Assembly: GCA_030706145.1 (NCBI GenBank)
Contig: JAUZPB010000037.1
Span: 1 to 37,444, forward strand
DNA length: 37,444 nt
Direction of reading: 5' to 3'
From: Bacteroidota bacterium
GTDB lineage: Bacteria > Bacteroidota > Ignavibacteria > Ignavibacteriales > SURF-24
The notes below the pieces were generated by a model. The model was not told where the DNA came from, did not search any database, and was given only the letters and a program-made list of their open reading frames with translations. Position numbers and translations under genes: made by a program. Shown piece by piece: positions 30,206 through 37,444 of the stretch (position 1 is the first letter of the stretch; each line of letters begins with the position of its first letter).

Positions 30206-31069
30206 GTGGCAGAGCTCAAGTGGATAAAAATCACCCTTAACATGTTTGATGATGAAAAGATTAAATTAATTGATGCTATGCCGGAACGAGACACGATTCA
30301 TTATGTCTGGATAAGGCTGCTAGTGCAAGCCGGAAAAACTAATGCTAATGGCTTTATATACCTGAATGAAAATATTCCATATACAGATGAGATGCTAAGC
30401 ACTATTTTCAACAGGCCACTAAATACCATAAGGCTAGCTCTAAAGACTCTTAGAGACTTCGGCATGATTGAAATAGATATAAACAACTTTATTAAGATAT
30501 GCAACTGGGAGAAGCATCAGAATATTGAGGGTATGGAAAGAGTAAGGGAGCAAAACAGACTTAGGAAACAGAAACAGCGTGAAAGAGAAAAATTTGCTCA
30601 GTTAGGAACCGAAAGAGACAGTCACATGATGTCACGTGACAATCATGCAACAGAAGAAGAAGGAGAAATAGAAGTAGAAGAAGATTTTACTACTGCTACT
30701 GCATATAAACCTGATTCAGATTATATTAACTTCTTTAATACAAATATCCATAAAATTACCCAGCATGAACTACAGATATTAAAAAATTATGTTGAAGATG
30801 GTTTAGCTCCTGAGGTAATCACACTGGCCCTACAAGAAGCTGTAGAAGCAGATGCTAAAGATATGAGGTATATAAGGACTGTACTGGATAGATGGCTGCA
30901 GCATGGACTAAAGACCATTGGAGCTGTAGAGGCTGATAAGGTCAAATTTAAAGGCAAGAAGAATCAACAGCCTAAGCCCCAAAGCAAACCTAGTACGTTT
31001 AACAACTTTGAACAAAGGACCTACGATTTTAAGGTACTAGAAAAGAAGTTGTTAGGATATGAAGATTGA
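30206..31069 (+). CDS. Replisome organizer / DnaD-like replication initiator
   Basis: 287 residues. The N-terminal ~120 residues match the phage replisome organizer domain (pfam09681): LKWIKITLNMFDDEKIKLIDAMPERDTIHYVWIRLLVQAG with a winged-helix DNA-binding pattern. A highly charged linker (NRLRKQKQRERE) follows, then a DnaD-like C-terminal domain (LQILKNYVEDGLAPEVITLALQEAVEAD ... YIRTVLDRW) that recruits the helicase. It binds the phage origin and loads the host helicase. No separate helicase loader is visible in this window. It starts at GTG 30206 with AGGAGATG. Confidence 0.9.
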   Translation: MAELKWIKITLNMFDDEKIKLIDAMPERDTIHYVWIRLLVQAGKTNANGFIYLNENIPYTDEMLSTIFNRPLNTIRLALKTLRDFGMIEIDINNFIKICNWEKHQNIEGMERVREQNRLRKQKQREREKFAQLGTERDSHMMSRDNHATEEEGEIEVEEDFTTATAYKPDSDYINFFNTNIHKITQHELQILKNYVEDGLAPEVITLALQEAVEADAKDMRYIRTVLDRWLQHGLKTIGAVEADKVKFKGKKNQQPKPQSKPSTFNNFEQRTYDFKVLEKKLLGYED

Positions 31070-31257
31070 AAGAGCTATTAAATAAACTAATGAATATTGC
31101 CAAGATATATTGTTCTTCTATTGCACAGGAGCTGCATACGGAATATGAAATATCACTTTATGAGTTAAAACAACTGACCAAGGATGAAAAAAAGATTAGC
31201 GAGAAAGTGAAAAAATGTATTGAACAAAACTTTATAGACCTATTTAAAGAAGAATAG
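31066..31257 (+). CDS. 63-residue coiled-coil protein
   Basis: A charged helix (MKELLNKLMNIAKIYCSSI ... KKISEKVKKCIEQNF). The TTG overlaps the stop of the replication gene by 4 nt, and the ribosome binding site is weak, so translation probably depends on coupling. Unknown role. Confidence 0.6.
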   Translation: MKELLNKLMNIAKIYCSSIAQELHTEYEISLYELKQLTKDEKKISEKVKKCIEQNFIDLFKEE

Positions 31258-31284
31258 AACGATTCACTACGAAAGGAGATAACT

Positions 31285-31458
31285 ATGAGAAGCGTTAGAA
31301 CAGGCAAGGGATGGAAAGAAGCGCTGCCTGATGATAGGCTGCTTCCATTAAATCAGATTGATGATGATAAATACTACATTATCAAGGAAACATCATATGA
31401 TTGGACAAACAAAATAATGAACGTAACACTTGAGGAGGTAGAAATTATCGGTACGTAA
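31285..31458 (+). CDS. 57-residue early protein, unknown
   Basis: Starts MRSVRTGKGWKEALPDDRLL and ends in a strand-rich EEVEIIGT. AAAGGAG precedes the ATG by about 8 nt. No family recognised. Confidence 0.65.
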   Translation: MRSVRTGKGWKEALPDDRLLPLNQIDDDKYYIIKETSYDWTNKIMNVTLEEVEIIGT

Positions 31459-31493
31459 TTCAAATCTGCAGCACTTCTGGAGGAGGTGAGAAT

Positions 31494-31559
31494 ATGGAAA
31501 CAACATATATCATTTCTGCTGAAGATGAAGAAATATTTATAAACGAGGAGGTGGAATAA
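31494..31559 (+). CDS. 21-residue acidic leader-like ORF
   Basis: A tiny, very acidic peptide (METTYIISAEDEEIFINEEVE) with an ideal ribosome binding site AGGAGGTGAG. The stop overlaps the next ATG (TAATG). Its likely role is translational coupling of the next gene, since the codons encode GAGGAGGTGG as the next ribosome binding site. Confidence 0.5.
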   Translation: METTYIISAEDEEIFINEEVE

Positions 31560-31708
31560 TGAAGATTCCAAACATATTCAAGTACATAATGGGGCGCAGG
31601 AGAACTAAAAAGGCAGTTAAGGAGCGTTTGCATTACATAGAAAATATCAAGCCTATACAGCCAAATAGATACAGTTTAGATGAATGTACAGTGACTCGAG
31701 ACAAATAA
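31559..31708 (+). CDS. 49-residue basic protein, unknown
   Basis: N-terminal MKIPNIFKYIMGRRRTKKAV is strongly basic and may bind nucleic acid. It is translationally coupled to the previous tiny ORF. No family is recognised. Confidence 0.65.
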   Translation: MKIPNIFKYIMGRRRTKKAVKERLHYIENIKPIQPNRYSLDECTVTRDK

Positions 31709-31710
31709 AA

Positions 31711-31811
31711 AAGTGCTCTGCAAAGCACTTAATCGTAGGTTTTTAATTTAGATTGGGTGAGAGCTCTGCAAAGCTCTTTCCCTCATTATAACATACCAGG
31801 GAAAGCAAAGC
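31711..31811 (+). promoter_or_regulatory. Structured leader with repeated GCAAAGC hairpins
   Basis: Two hairpins share the apex GCTCTGCAAAGC: AAGTGCT-CTGCAA-AGCACTT (31711-31730) and AGAGCT-CTGCAA-AGCTCT (31760-31777). A third GCAAAGC is at 31805-31811. The stem CTTTCCCT (31776-31783)/AGGGAAAG (31798-31805) overlaps the second hairpin. This could be a terminator or attenuator leader of the sigma-like gene. The gap 31709-31887 has no ORF. No certain promoter was found. Confidence 0.5.
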
Positions 31812-31887
31812 TAGATTTTAAAGACCCTATTATTTCCCTATTGTTATTATATCCAAATTTTATCAGATTTATACATGAGGTATTGAA

Positions 31888-32973
31888 ATGGAGAGCGATA
31901 AGGATAAAAAGTTGATTTTACTTAAAGACAAAGAAGTACACATGAGTTGTAGCGAAGCTTTTAAGCAATATGAAAGATTCTTATATAGTTCAATTAAATC
32001 TTATGTTGGCTATTATGAGTCTGATGATCTGTTCCAGGTAGCATCATATGGATTGATTAAAGCTTACAAATCATATGACTCAAATAAAAAGATACTATTC
32101 ACAACATACTTATCCACAATTATAGTAAATGAACTAAATATGTATGTGAGGAAACAAAAAAAGCATAACAATGTGAGCAGCATGGATGGTTCCATATCTA
32201 CTGATGCTGACGGAAACGAACTTATCACAATGGAAACGATTAGTGATGATATAGATTATTCAGAGGTAGCCTTGACAAACATATATAATTCCGAACTCAT
32301 GGATGCAATAGCGAGTCTCTCTGAGAGAGAACAAATAATCATAAAAGGCATGTTTTTTAATGATATAACCCAAAAGCAGCTAGGAGAAAAGCTTAATATA
32401 AGTCAAACATACATATCAAGACTAATTCCAAAGATACTTGATAAATTAAACAAATTTTATATAAGTGGAGGTAAAAAGAAAATGGCAGAAAGGAAAATAA
32501 CAAGAGAACAATTATTAGAAGCTGCAAAACTATATGGTACAGATAAGGATGCACTATTACAGATAGCTGGGAAATACGGACTAACGATTGGGACTGTAGA
32601 ATATTACATTTATGCCTGGAGAATAAAAAAGGAATTAGCGGCGCCTGTACATATTGAAGAAGAAAGCGAATACCTTGCTGTTCATGAGCCATTATCAGTA
32701 ACTACTGAGCAGATACAACCTTGTAATGAAGTTGAACAAGCACCCAAATCAAATGAAGTTACAGAAATAATTGAGCCAGTAGAAGCACCTAAACCCAATA
32801 GAATCCTTAAACCTGTTTTGTTCAGGGGCAGATTGATGGAATATAGGATTTTGGTTAATGGTTATGAAATAGAAAAACTGAGCAACTGCAGTAGCATACT
32901 ACTAGCAAACTGTGAGCTGGATGACTTCATCCTTGAACTTCAAGAGCTTAAAGAATTCAGAGATGTAGGTTAG
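31888..32973 (+). CDS. Sigma-70-like factor with C-terminal extension (in-frame fusion)
   Basis: 361 residues. Residues 40-92 resemble sigma region 2 (YESDDLFQVASYGLIKAYKSYDSN, then FTTYLSTIIVNELNMYVRKQKK). Residues 142-190 resemble region 4 with an HTH (SLSEREQIIIKGMFF, QKQLGEKLNISQTYISRLI). Sigma factors of this type direct RNA polymerase to phage promoters. From residue 193 the text ISGGKKKM is encoded by a Shine-Dalgarno-like sequence and a start codon, and the rest (199-361) looks like a separate protein. So the gene is likely a fusion of two adjacent genes. The ATG follows ATGAGGT. Confidence 0.83.
   Translation: MESDKDKKLILLKDKEVHMSCSEAFKQYERFLYSSIKSYVGYYESDDLFQVASYGLIKAYKSYDSNKKILFTTYLSTIIVNELNMYVRKQKKHNNVSSMDGSISTDADGNELITMETISDDIDYSEVALTNIYNSELMDAIASLSEREQIIIKGMFFNDITQKQLGEKLNISQTYISRLIPKILDKLNKFYISGGKKKMAERKITREQLLEAAKLYGTDKDALLQIAGKYGLTIGTVEYYIYAWRIKKELAAPVHIEEESEYLAVHEPLSVTTEQIQPCNEVEQAPKSNEVTEIIEPVEAPKPNRILKPVLFRGRLMEYRILVNGYEIEKLSNCSSILLANCELDDFILELQELKEFRDVG
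32464..32484 (+). promoter_or_regulatory. Internal ribosome binding site and start within the sigma-like gene
   Basis: AGTGGAGGT (32464-32472), a 9-nt spacer and ATG (32482) in the same frame, where the encoded residues are SGGKKKM. It looks exactly like a normal gene start. Confidence 0.75.
32482..32973 (+). CDS. Possible independent product, HTH domain protein (163 residues)
   Basis: The same frame as the sigma-like gene, from the internal start. It starts MAERKITREQLLEAAKLYG; an HTH (ALLQIAGKYGLTIGTVEYYIYAWRI) is followed by an acidic linker and a short ordered domain (LKPVLFRGRLMEYRILVNGYEIEKL) ending in LELQELKEF. It is probably made separately from the internal start as well as in the fusion. 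No family is recognised. Confidence 0.5.
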   Translation: MAERKITREQLLEAAKLYGTDKDALLQIAGKYGLTIGTVEYYIYAWRIKKELAAPVHIEEESEYLAVHEPLSVTTEQIQPCNEVEQAPKSNEVTEIIEPVEAPKPNRILKPVLFRGRLMEYRILVNGYEIEKLSNCSSILLANCELDDFILELQELKEFRDVG

Positions 32974-32985
32974 GAGGACGAGATT

Positions 32986-33156
32986 ATGAAAGATTTAGTA
33001 AAAACGATAAAGGCAATATCAATGCTGTCAAAGCAATTACATATAAGTCCTAGTGAAGCTCAAGGTAGATTAGTTTCAATGAATGGATTTAGACTCCAGG
33101 TTAATCAAACTCAGCAAGAAGCTGCAGTTATGGTTGATGAAATGCAGTGGGATTAG
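32986..33156 (+). CDS. 56-residue early protein, unknown
   Basis: MKDLVKTIKAISMLSKQLHIS ... helical and polar. AGGAGG precedes the ATG by about 7 nt. No function is assigned. Confidence 0.65.
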   Translation: MKDLVKTIKAISMLSKQLHISPSEAQGRLVSMNGFRLQVNQTQQEAAVMVDEMQWD

Positions 33157-33174
33157 AAAGGAGGTAGTAAGGAT

Positions 33175-33354
33175 ATGTGGATGGATTTATATGATGCAAT
33201 AAGAACACCGGTGATTTATTTTGGAATTGGCTTATTTGTCCTAGCTCTAGTACTGATCATCAAGGACTTTATTCAGGATAAAGAACGCAGGAGCTGCACA
33301 GTTGCAATAATACTTCTAATAGCCTTGATAGCTTTAGCAGCAAGTATGATTTAG
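33175..33354 (+). CDS. 59-residue two-membrane-segment protein
   Basis: Two hydrophobic segments (PVIYFGIGLFVLALVLII and TVAIILLIALIALAASMI) with a short charged loop. AAAGGAGGT gives a strong ribosome binding site. It could be a small membrane protein affecting the host envelope or superinfection. No family is recognised. Confidence 0.72.
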   Translation: MWMDLYDAIRTPVIYFGIGLFVLALVLIIKDFIQDKERRSCTVAIILLIALIALAASMI

Positions 33355-33366
33355 GAGCTGTGTATT

Positions 33367-33519
33367 ATGAACCTTAAAACAAGATGTCAGCAGTGTGTTT
33401 CAGTAGCTAAAAAAGCAATAGAGTATCCGTGCAGAGTTTGCGCTGAAATACAACATCCTGGTCAAAAATGTGCAAACCACTTTACAGACAAAAACTTGAT
33501 AAAGGAGGGTAGTAAGTAA
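33367..33519 (+). CDS. 50-residue zinc-ribbon-like protein
   Basis: Cysteine pairs RCQQC and CRVC plus a later C and H suggest a zinc-binding fold. Its last codons (AAGGAGGGTAGTAAG) act as the ribosome binding site of the next gene, whose ATG overlaps the stop by one base. Confidence 0.65.
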   Translation: MNLKTRCQQCVSVAKKAIEYPCRVCAEIQHPGQKCANHFTDKNLIKEGSK

Positions 33520-33668
33520 TGCAGGGTAAGAAGTTAACTCGAAGTGAGAAAATCTTTTTAAAAGCACAAGGTTTAAATCCGGAAGACTTCTTAAGAACCA
33601 GCAGAACAGCCGATGGTTATGTATTTCTACATAGAGTTACAGGAAAACAATATCCATTTAGGAGGTAG
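33519..33668 (+). CDS. DUF6906-like small phage protein
   Basis: 49 residues: KKLTRSEKIFLKAQGLNPEDFL followed by strands (GYVFLHRVTGKQYPF), the usual DUF6906 pattern in Firmicute phages. Function unknown. It is translationally coupled to the preceding gene. Confidence 0.72.
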   Translation: MQGKKLTRSEKIFLKAQGLNPEDFLRTSRTADGYVFLHRVTGKQYPFRR

Positions 33669-33683
33669 TAGTGAGGCATCGTT

Positions 33684-33965
33684 ATGGAAGCAGTAAAAAT
33701 CGAATATGACCGATTTGGAAGAATGAACTATAATCCTGAATTCCATGCTAACAATGGTAAGCTATGGGGCAAGGAAGATGTTCAATACATGATTGACTGG
33801 TACAACATCATAGGACCTGAAGAAATGAGCTATGCATTAGAGAGAACTATTAAGACTATACAAGCGAAAGCTACGGAACTGCGAAGAAAAGGGCTGCTAA
33901 CTAAGCCAGCTAAACAAATGCATCATAAAAGAATAAAAAAAGGTTGCCTAAGCAACCAAAATTAA
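33684..33965 (+). CDS. Small SANT/HTH-like phage DNA-binding protein
   Basis: 93 residues. GKLWGKEDVQYMIDWYNIIGPEEMSYALERTIKTIQAKATELRRKGLL resembles a Myb/SANT-type helix-turn-helix seen in many phage early proteins. A basic C-terminus follows. GTGAGG precedes the ATG. The gene's last codons form a hairpin. Confidence 0.7.
   Translation: MEAVKIEYDRFGRMNYNPEFHANNGKLWGKEDVQYMIDWYNIIGPEEMSYALERTIKTIQAKATELRRKGLLTKPAKQMHHKRIKKGCLSNQN
33935..33957 (-). terminator. Terminator on the minus strand
   Basis: GGTTGC (33942-33947) with GCAACC (33952-33957), a 4-nt CTAA loop, and seven A on the plus strand (33935-33941), so a T tract on the minus strand. For the plus strand it is a poor terminator. No minus-strand gene is seen near. 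Confidence 0.65.
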
Positions 33966-34024
33966 ATTTTTGCAATTTCAGTATATCAGAAAATGAAAGG
34001 TTATGACAAGGAAGGAGGTCAGCA

Positions 34025-34276
34025 TTGGGTAAAAAGGTGGCTCTTATAAAATTCAAAGGTTATCAGGAATTTATGGAATACTCATACTTTACTGATATAG
34101 AAGATTTACAGGAAGGAGATGTAGTTGTAGTACCAACTAATAGTTCATATTCAATAGGTTTCTTTTCAAGATACGCTACGCTTAAGCAGCATGCTAAGAA
34201 CGCTAGTAAATGGATTGTTCAAAAAGTAGATATCGAAGCCTATGAAGAAAAAATGTTTTTGGGAGGTTTTGATTAG
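34025..34276 (+). CDS. 83-residue early protein, unknown
   Basis: Mixed alpha/beta: KVALIKFKGYQEFMEY, then a strand EGDVVVVPTNSS. TTG 34025 follows AAGGAGGT. The stop overlaps the next start by 1 nt. No family is assigned. Confidence 0.7.
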   Translation: MGKKVALIKFKGYQEFMEYSYFTDIEDLQEGDVVVVPTNSSYSIGFFSRYATLKQHAKNASKWIVQKVDIEAYEEKMFLGGFD

Positions 34277-34491
34277 TGGGTAGATTAAAGATAATTCCAT
34301 ACTATGTAGAAGATAGTGAGCCTATCAATATCCCAAAACGAGTGATAGACAACTTAAACAAGAAAACAATTATTACAAATCAATATATCGATGAAGGCTC
34401 AAGAAGAGAGTTAGTAATTGAATATCAAGCAAGAAAAGGTAGTGCTCGTGGAGTAATGAGACTTTATGATGTACAACCTGAAAATATTTAA
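34276..34491 (+). CDS. 71-residue early protein, unknown
   Basis: MGRLKIIPYYVEDSEPINIPK ... with basic strands and a helix. The GTG overlaps the stop of the previous gene by one base (TAGTG). Strongly coupled, function unknown. Confidence 0.68.
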   Translation: MGRLKIIPYYVEDSEPINIPKRVIDNLNKKTIITNQYIDEGSRRELVIEYQARKGSARGVMRLYDVQPENI

Positions 34492-34510
34492 TAAACAGGG
34501 GGAAACAGTA

Positions 34511-34969
34511 ATGAAAATAACGGCAGAATTTAATTCAGTAGAGGAAGTTTTAAGCTTCGCAAACCTATTTGGGAAAGCTACACCAACGGCAAAAGAAATA
34601 GTAGTACAAGTATCAAGGGTAAACCCTAAGGAAATTGCAAATGAAATTAAGGAAATGAGAGCTAAATCTATAAAGCCTATAGACGAGGCTCCAGTAATAA
34701 GTGGAGGAACAATAACTGATGAGCAACCTAAGAGCGAAGCTGTTGCAGACACTGAAAGCATCCAGGAAGAACAGCCGCCTAAGGAAGAGAAAAAAGAAGA
34801 TCCTAAAGTAACCAAGGAAATGGTAAGGGAGAGACTTGGAGCAATAATGAAAGCCGGTAAGCAAAAAGAAGTCAAAGAGCTTGTTGCTCAATATGGAGCC
34901 AGCAAAGTACCTGACCTTAAAGAAGAAGATTATGCCGCAGTTTATAAAGAAGCGGAGGCATTGATGTAA
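34511..34969 (+). CDS. 152-residue protein with acidic linker, unknown
   Basis: An N-terminal helix-strand domain (MKITAEFNSVEEVLSFANLFGKATPTA) is joined by a Glu/Lys-rich linker (~70-100) to a C-terminal helical region (EMVRERLGAIMKAGKQKEVKELVAQYGASKVPDLKEEDY). The last part resembles the LAQYGAxKVxDL segment seen in many phage recombination-region proteins. The frame is open from 34466, but ATG 34511 has the ribosome binding site. No function is assigned. Confidence 0.75.
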   Translation: MKITAEFNSVEEVLSFANLFGKATPTAKEIVVQVSRVNPKEIANEIKEMRAKSIKPIDEAPVISGGTITDEQPKSEAVADTESIQEEQPPKEEKKEDPKVTKEMVRERLGAIMKAGKQKEVKELVAQYGASKVPDLKEEDYAAVYKEAEALM

Positions 34970-35145
34970 TGAAACAATATGCATGTCATAAGTGCGGGAG
35001 TACAGATGTATTTCTCGATGAAAGAGCAAATCAAACAGCTCTAGTATGCGGCGATTGTGGAACCTGGCTCAAGTGGGTTAGTAAAAAAGAAATACCACTT
35101 GTAAAAAGATTCATTGAGAGCAACAAGGAGGTTAATAATGGCTAA
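34969..35145 (+). CDS. 58-residue zinc-ribbon protein
   Basis: ACHKCGS ... VCGDCGTW gives two paired Cys motifs. It overlaps the previous stop by 1 nt and the next gene by 8 nt. Its last codons form the AAGGAGG ribosome binding site of the DUF2800 gene. Confidence 0.75.
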   Translation: MKQYACHKCGSTDVFLDERANQTALVCGDCGTWLKWVSKKEIPLVKRFIESNKEVNNG

Positions 35146-36286
35146 GCACGCAATATTAAGTGCTAGTTCAGCGAGTAGGTGGCTAACTTGTCCACCTTCC
35201 GCAAGACTAGAACAAAATTATGAAAACAAATCTAGTGAATTCGCAGCCGAGGGAACACTGGCACATGAGCTTGGAGAGTTAAAGCTAAAACTTGCACTTG
35301 GTGAAATTACAACAAGAAAGTTCAACTCTGAATTTAAAAAGATAGAGTCACAGGAATTGTTTACAAAAGATATGCCGGATTATGTGGATATCTATGCGGA
35401 CACATGTATGGAGAAAATATCAGAAGCCAAAGCCAAGACTCCGGATGCGCTGTTTAAGATTGAACAGAGGCTGGATTTTAGCCAGTGGGTTCCAGAGGGA
35501 TTTGGAACAGGAGACTTTGTGATAATTGCAGACGGAACAATGGAGATTGTTGACCTTAAGTATGGCAAGGGGGTTCCGGTTAGTGCAATAGGCAATAAGC
35601 AAATGAGGTTATATGCCTTAGGAGCAATAACTGAGTTTGAATTCCTGTATGATATCGAGAATGTGAAAATGACCATAGTACAGCCCAGATTACCAGACGG
35701 TATCAGCACCGATGAGATGTCAGTAGAAGAGCTGCTGAAGTGGGCTGAAGAGTTTGTAAAGCCAAGAGCTGAATTAGCTTTCAAAGGCGAGGGAGAATTC
35801 TGCGCAGGTGACCATTGTGGATTCTGCAGGGCTAAAGCAGTATGTAAGGCTAGGGCTGATAAGAACCTGGAATTAGCTAAACTTGAGTTTGCAGATCCAA
35901 ATATCTTAAGTGAAGATGACATTTCCGATATTCTAGGGAAAGCTGATGAACTTATAAAGTGGGCTAAAGATGTACAAGACTATGCACTGGAACAAGCAAT
36001 AACCGGGACTGAATTTAAAGGCTGGAAGATAGTAGAGGGCAGGAGCAATAGAAAATGGACTGATGAATCTAAAGTTGGAGAAATTCTTCTTGACCAAGGA
36101 TTCCAGGAAAACATTATCTACACTAAAAAGCTTACTGGTATCTCAAACATGGAAACAGCATTAGGGAAAAAAGAAGTTCAAAGGCTTCTTGGTGATTACA
36201 TAGAAAAACCTCAAGGGAAACCGGTGCTTGTGCATGAAAGTGATAAAAGACAAGTATTTAATTCTGCAGCAGCAGACTTTCAATAA
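35138..36286 (+). CDS. DUF2800 protein, PD-(D/E)XK nuclease-like
   Basis: 382 residues. GTGDFVIIADGTMEIVDLKYGKG contains the PD-(D/E)XK core (D..., then D-L-K). N-terminal C18 (WLTCPP) with the C-terminal cluster FCAGDHCGFCRAKAVC gives a set of four cysteines suitable for a 4Fe-4S cluster, as in Cas4/AddB-like nucleases. It probably acts in phage recombination or DNA processing, and typically sits next to DUF2815 and a polymerase. ATG 35138 with AAGGAGG (35124-35130) is the chosen start; a longer frame at 35114 has no such site. Confidence 0.9.
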   Translation: MAKHAILSASSASRWLTCPPSARLEQNYENKSSEFAAEGTLAHELGELKLKLALGEITTRKFNSEFKKIESQELFTKDMPDYVDIYADTCMEKISEAKAKTPDALFKIEQRLDFSQWVPEGFGTGDFVIIADGTMEIVDLKYGKGVPVSAIGNKQMRLYALGAITEFEFLYDIENVKMTIVQPRLPDGISTDEMSVEELLKWAEEFVKPRAELAFKGEGEFCAGDHCGFCRAKAVCKARADKNLELAKLEFADPNILSEDDISDILGKADELIKWAKDVQDYALEQAITGTEFKGWKIVEGRSNRKWTDESKVGEILLDQGFQENIIYTKKLTGISNMETALGKKEVQRLLGDYIEKPQGKPVLVHESDKRQVFNSAAADFQ

Positions 36287-36333
36287 CATGGTTAACCTGA
36301 AATTATGGCGTACTAAAAGGAAGGAAGGTATTT

Positions 36334-36510
36334 ATGAATATAGATACACTTATTGAAAATCTGAAAGAGGTCAGGGAAAAACAAGGAAATATAGAATGTG
36401 TACAAGAAATTAAAGATTTCTTTGATAAAACAATAGACTCTACAATAGAAACAGTTAGAGTAGTAGATTTCTTAGGTAAAAAGGCAGTAAAACTTGATTG
36501 GAGAACTTAA
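36334..36510 (+). CDS. 58-residue protein, unknown
   Basis: MNIDTLIENLKEVREKQGN ... is acidic and helical, ending VVDFLGKKAVKLDWRT. AAGGAAGG precedes the ATG. It lies between two DNA-metabolism genes. No function is assigned. Confidence 0.65.
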   Translation: MNIDTLIENLKEVREKQGNIECVQEIKDFFDKTIDSTIETVRVVDFLGKKAVKLDWRT

Positions 36511-36572
36511 TTCACAATTCAATTCAATAATCAATAATACAAAATTTTAAATAAAAAGGAGAAATGAAAATT

Positions 36573-37130
36573 ATGAAAGTAACAGCAAAAAGAACAGGAA
36601 CAAAGGTAACTACAGGAAAGGTTAGATTAAGCTATGCTCACTTGTTTGAGGCACATGCTATAGAAGGAAACGAACCTAAATACTCAGTTAGCATAATAAT
36701 CCCTAAGTCAGATAAAGAAACTCTTACTGCAATAAAGGAAGCTGTGGAGCAGGCTAAAAAGGATGGAATATCAAAGTTTGGTGGCAAGATTCCTACAACT
36801 CTTAAAACACCTTTAAGAGATGGAGATGCTGAAAGACCAGATGATGAAGCATATAAGAACTGCTACTTCCTCAATGCATCAAGCAAGAATAAGCCAGGAA
36901 TAGTTGATAAGAATGTACAACCTGTGCTGGATGCTACTGAAGTATATAGTGGCTGCTATGCAAGATTAACTCTTAACTTCTATGCATTCAGTGCTTCAGG
37001 AAATAAAGGAATTGCAGCTGGATTAGGTAACGTGCAGAAGCTAGAAGATGGAGAACCACTAGGAGGCTTCACTAGAGCTGAAGATGACTTTGAATCTGTA
37101 GAAGCAGCTGAAGACGACTTCTTGGGTTAA
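36573..37130 (+). CDS. DUF2815 single-strand DNA-binding-like protein
   Basis: About 185 residues, with strand-rich core (KVRLSYAHLFEAHAIEGNEPKYSVSIIIPK) and helix AIKEAVEQAKKDGI, then YARLTLNFYAFSASGNKGIAAGLGNVQKL and a very acidic C-terminus ending in DDFLG. This is the DUF2815 pattern, an OB-fold-like phage replication protein, with the acidic tail typical of SSB-like proteins. ATG 36573 is better spaced from AAGGAGA than ATG 36564. It is directly followed by the DNA polymerase gene. Confidence 0.9.
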   Translation: MKVTAKRTGTKVTTGKVRLSYAHLFEAHAIEGNEPKYSVSIIIPKSDKETLTAIKEAVEQAKKDGISKFGGKIPTTLKTPLRDGDAERPDDEAYKNCYFLNASSKNKPGIVDKNVQPVLDATEVYSGCYARLTLNFYAFSASGNKGIAAGLGNVQKLEDGEPLGGFTRAEDDFESVEAAEDDFLG

Positions 37131-37135
37131 TACAT

Positions 37136-37444
37136 ATGAGAACGCTGGGAATCGACTTGGAGACATACAGCAGCGTTGATATTAAAACATCAGGAGCTTA
37201 CAGATATATGGAAGCTCCTGACTTCACAATATTGCTGTTTGCTTATGCCTTTGATGATGAAGAAGTTCAAATAATAGATTTTGTACAAGGTGAAGAATTA
37301 CCGGATCATGTAATGGAAGCACTAAAAGACCCTAATATTATAAAAACAGCCTTCAATGCAAACTTCGAACGAACAGCTCTTAGAAGATATTATGATATGG
37401 AAATGCCACCCGAGCAGTGGACTTGTACGATGATAAAAGCCTTA
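37136..37444 (+). CDS. Family A DNA polymerase, 5' part only
   Basis: The gene is cut by the window end after 103 codons. The exonuclease motif I (GIDLETYS) and the motif II segment (NANFERTAL) of the 3'-5' proofreading domain are visible, as in phage family A polymerases adjacent to DUF2815. The ATG at 37136 lies 6 nt after the DUF2815 stop. No ribosome binding site is seen outside the previous gene, so initiation is probably coupled. Confidence 0.88.
   Translation, partial: MRTLGIDLETYSSVDIKTSGAYRYMEAPDFTILLFAYAFDDEEVQIIDFVQGEELPDHVMEALKDPNIIKTAFNANFERTALRRYYDMEMPPEQWTCTMIKAL

Noticed and set aside
31711..31777. A short CRISPR-like repeat pair
   Set aside because: The repeated 12-nt core lies in hairpins with different stems, and there is no array of spacers.
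1..37444. tRNA genes, rRNA genes and CRISPR arrays
   Set aside because: I saw no tRNA cloverleaf, rRNA or regular repeat-spacer series. A computational scan for tRNAs would be needed to exclude a tRNA fully.

Overview
The window is most of the genome of a temperate, long-tailed (siphovirus-type) phage or phage-plasmid of a low-G+C Firmicute, most likely Clostridium sensu lato. The case for Clostridium is the AT-rich sequence, strong GGAGG ribosome binding sites, frequent TTG/GTG starts, three clostridial hydrophobic-W (ChW) repeats in the endolysin, and an HK97-type head/Dit/Tal tail gene order. The sequence begins just before the small terminase gene and stops inside a DNA polymerase gene, so it continues at both ends.

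Positions 61-17648 are the late operon, all on the plus strand: terminase, portal, prohead protease with an unusual 18-cysteine tail, major capsid protein, four connector proteins, tail tube, the gpG/gpGT chaperones with a complete -1 frameshift signal, tape measure, Dit, BppU, an SGNH esterase, a very long Tal/fibre protein that apparently starts at an AUA codon, then XhlA, amidase and holin.

Positions 17762-23563 hold genes that normally belong to plasmids. These are a ParM-like actin with a ParR-like adaptor, then a VirB2-like pilin candidate, a membrane protein, a HerA/FtsK-type conjugation ATPase and several small proteins. Next come a 50-bp two-tier inverted repeat that looks like an intact attP, a large serine recombinase and a small Xre regulator, both on the minus strand. 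An intact attP inside a continuous phage map, together with partition genes, suggests that this copy is not integrated.

Positions 25586-26163 are non-coding and carry a LexA (SOS) box, a good promoter and a possible short RNA. At 26164-28865 a 2702-bp ISL3-family element is inserted with 27-bp imperfect terminal repeats and a perfect 8-bp target duplication. It carries a compact C5-cytosine methyltransferase and two small ORFs besides its transposase.

Positions 28921-37444 are the lysogeny switch and early genes. A CI-like repressor and a Cro-like protein are divergent, with many GGAAAC-type operator half-sites. They are followed by a replisome organizer, many tiny genes, a sigma-70-like factor apparently fused in frame to a second gene, then a DUF2800 nuclease-like protein, DUF2815 and a family A DNA polymerase (partial).
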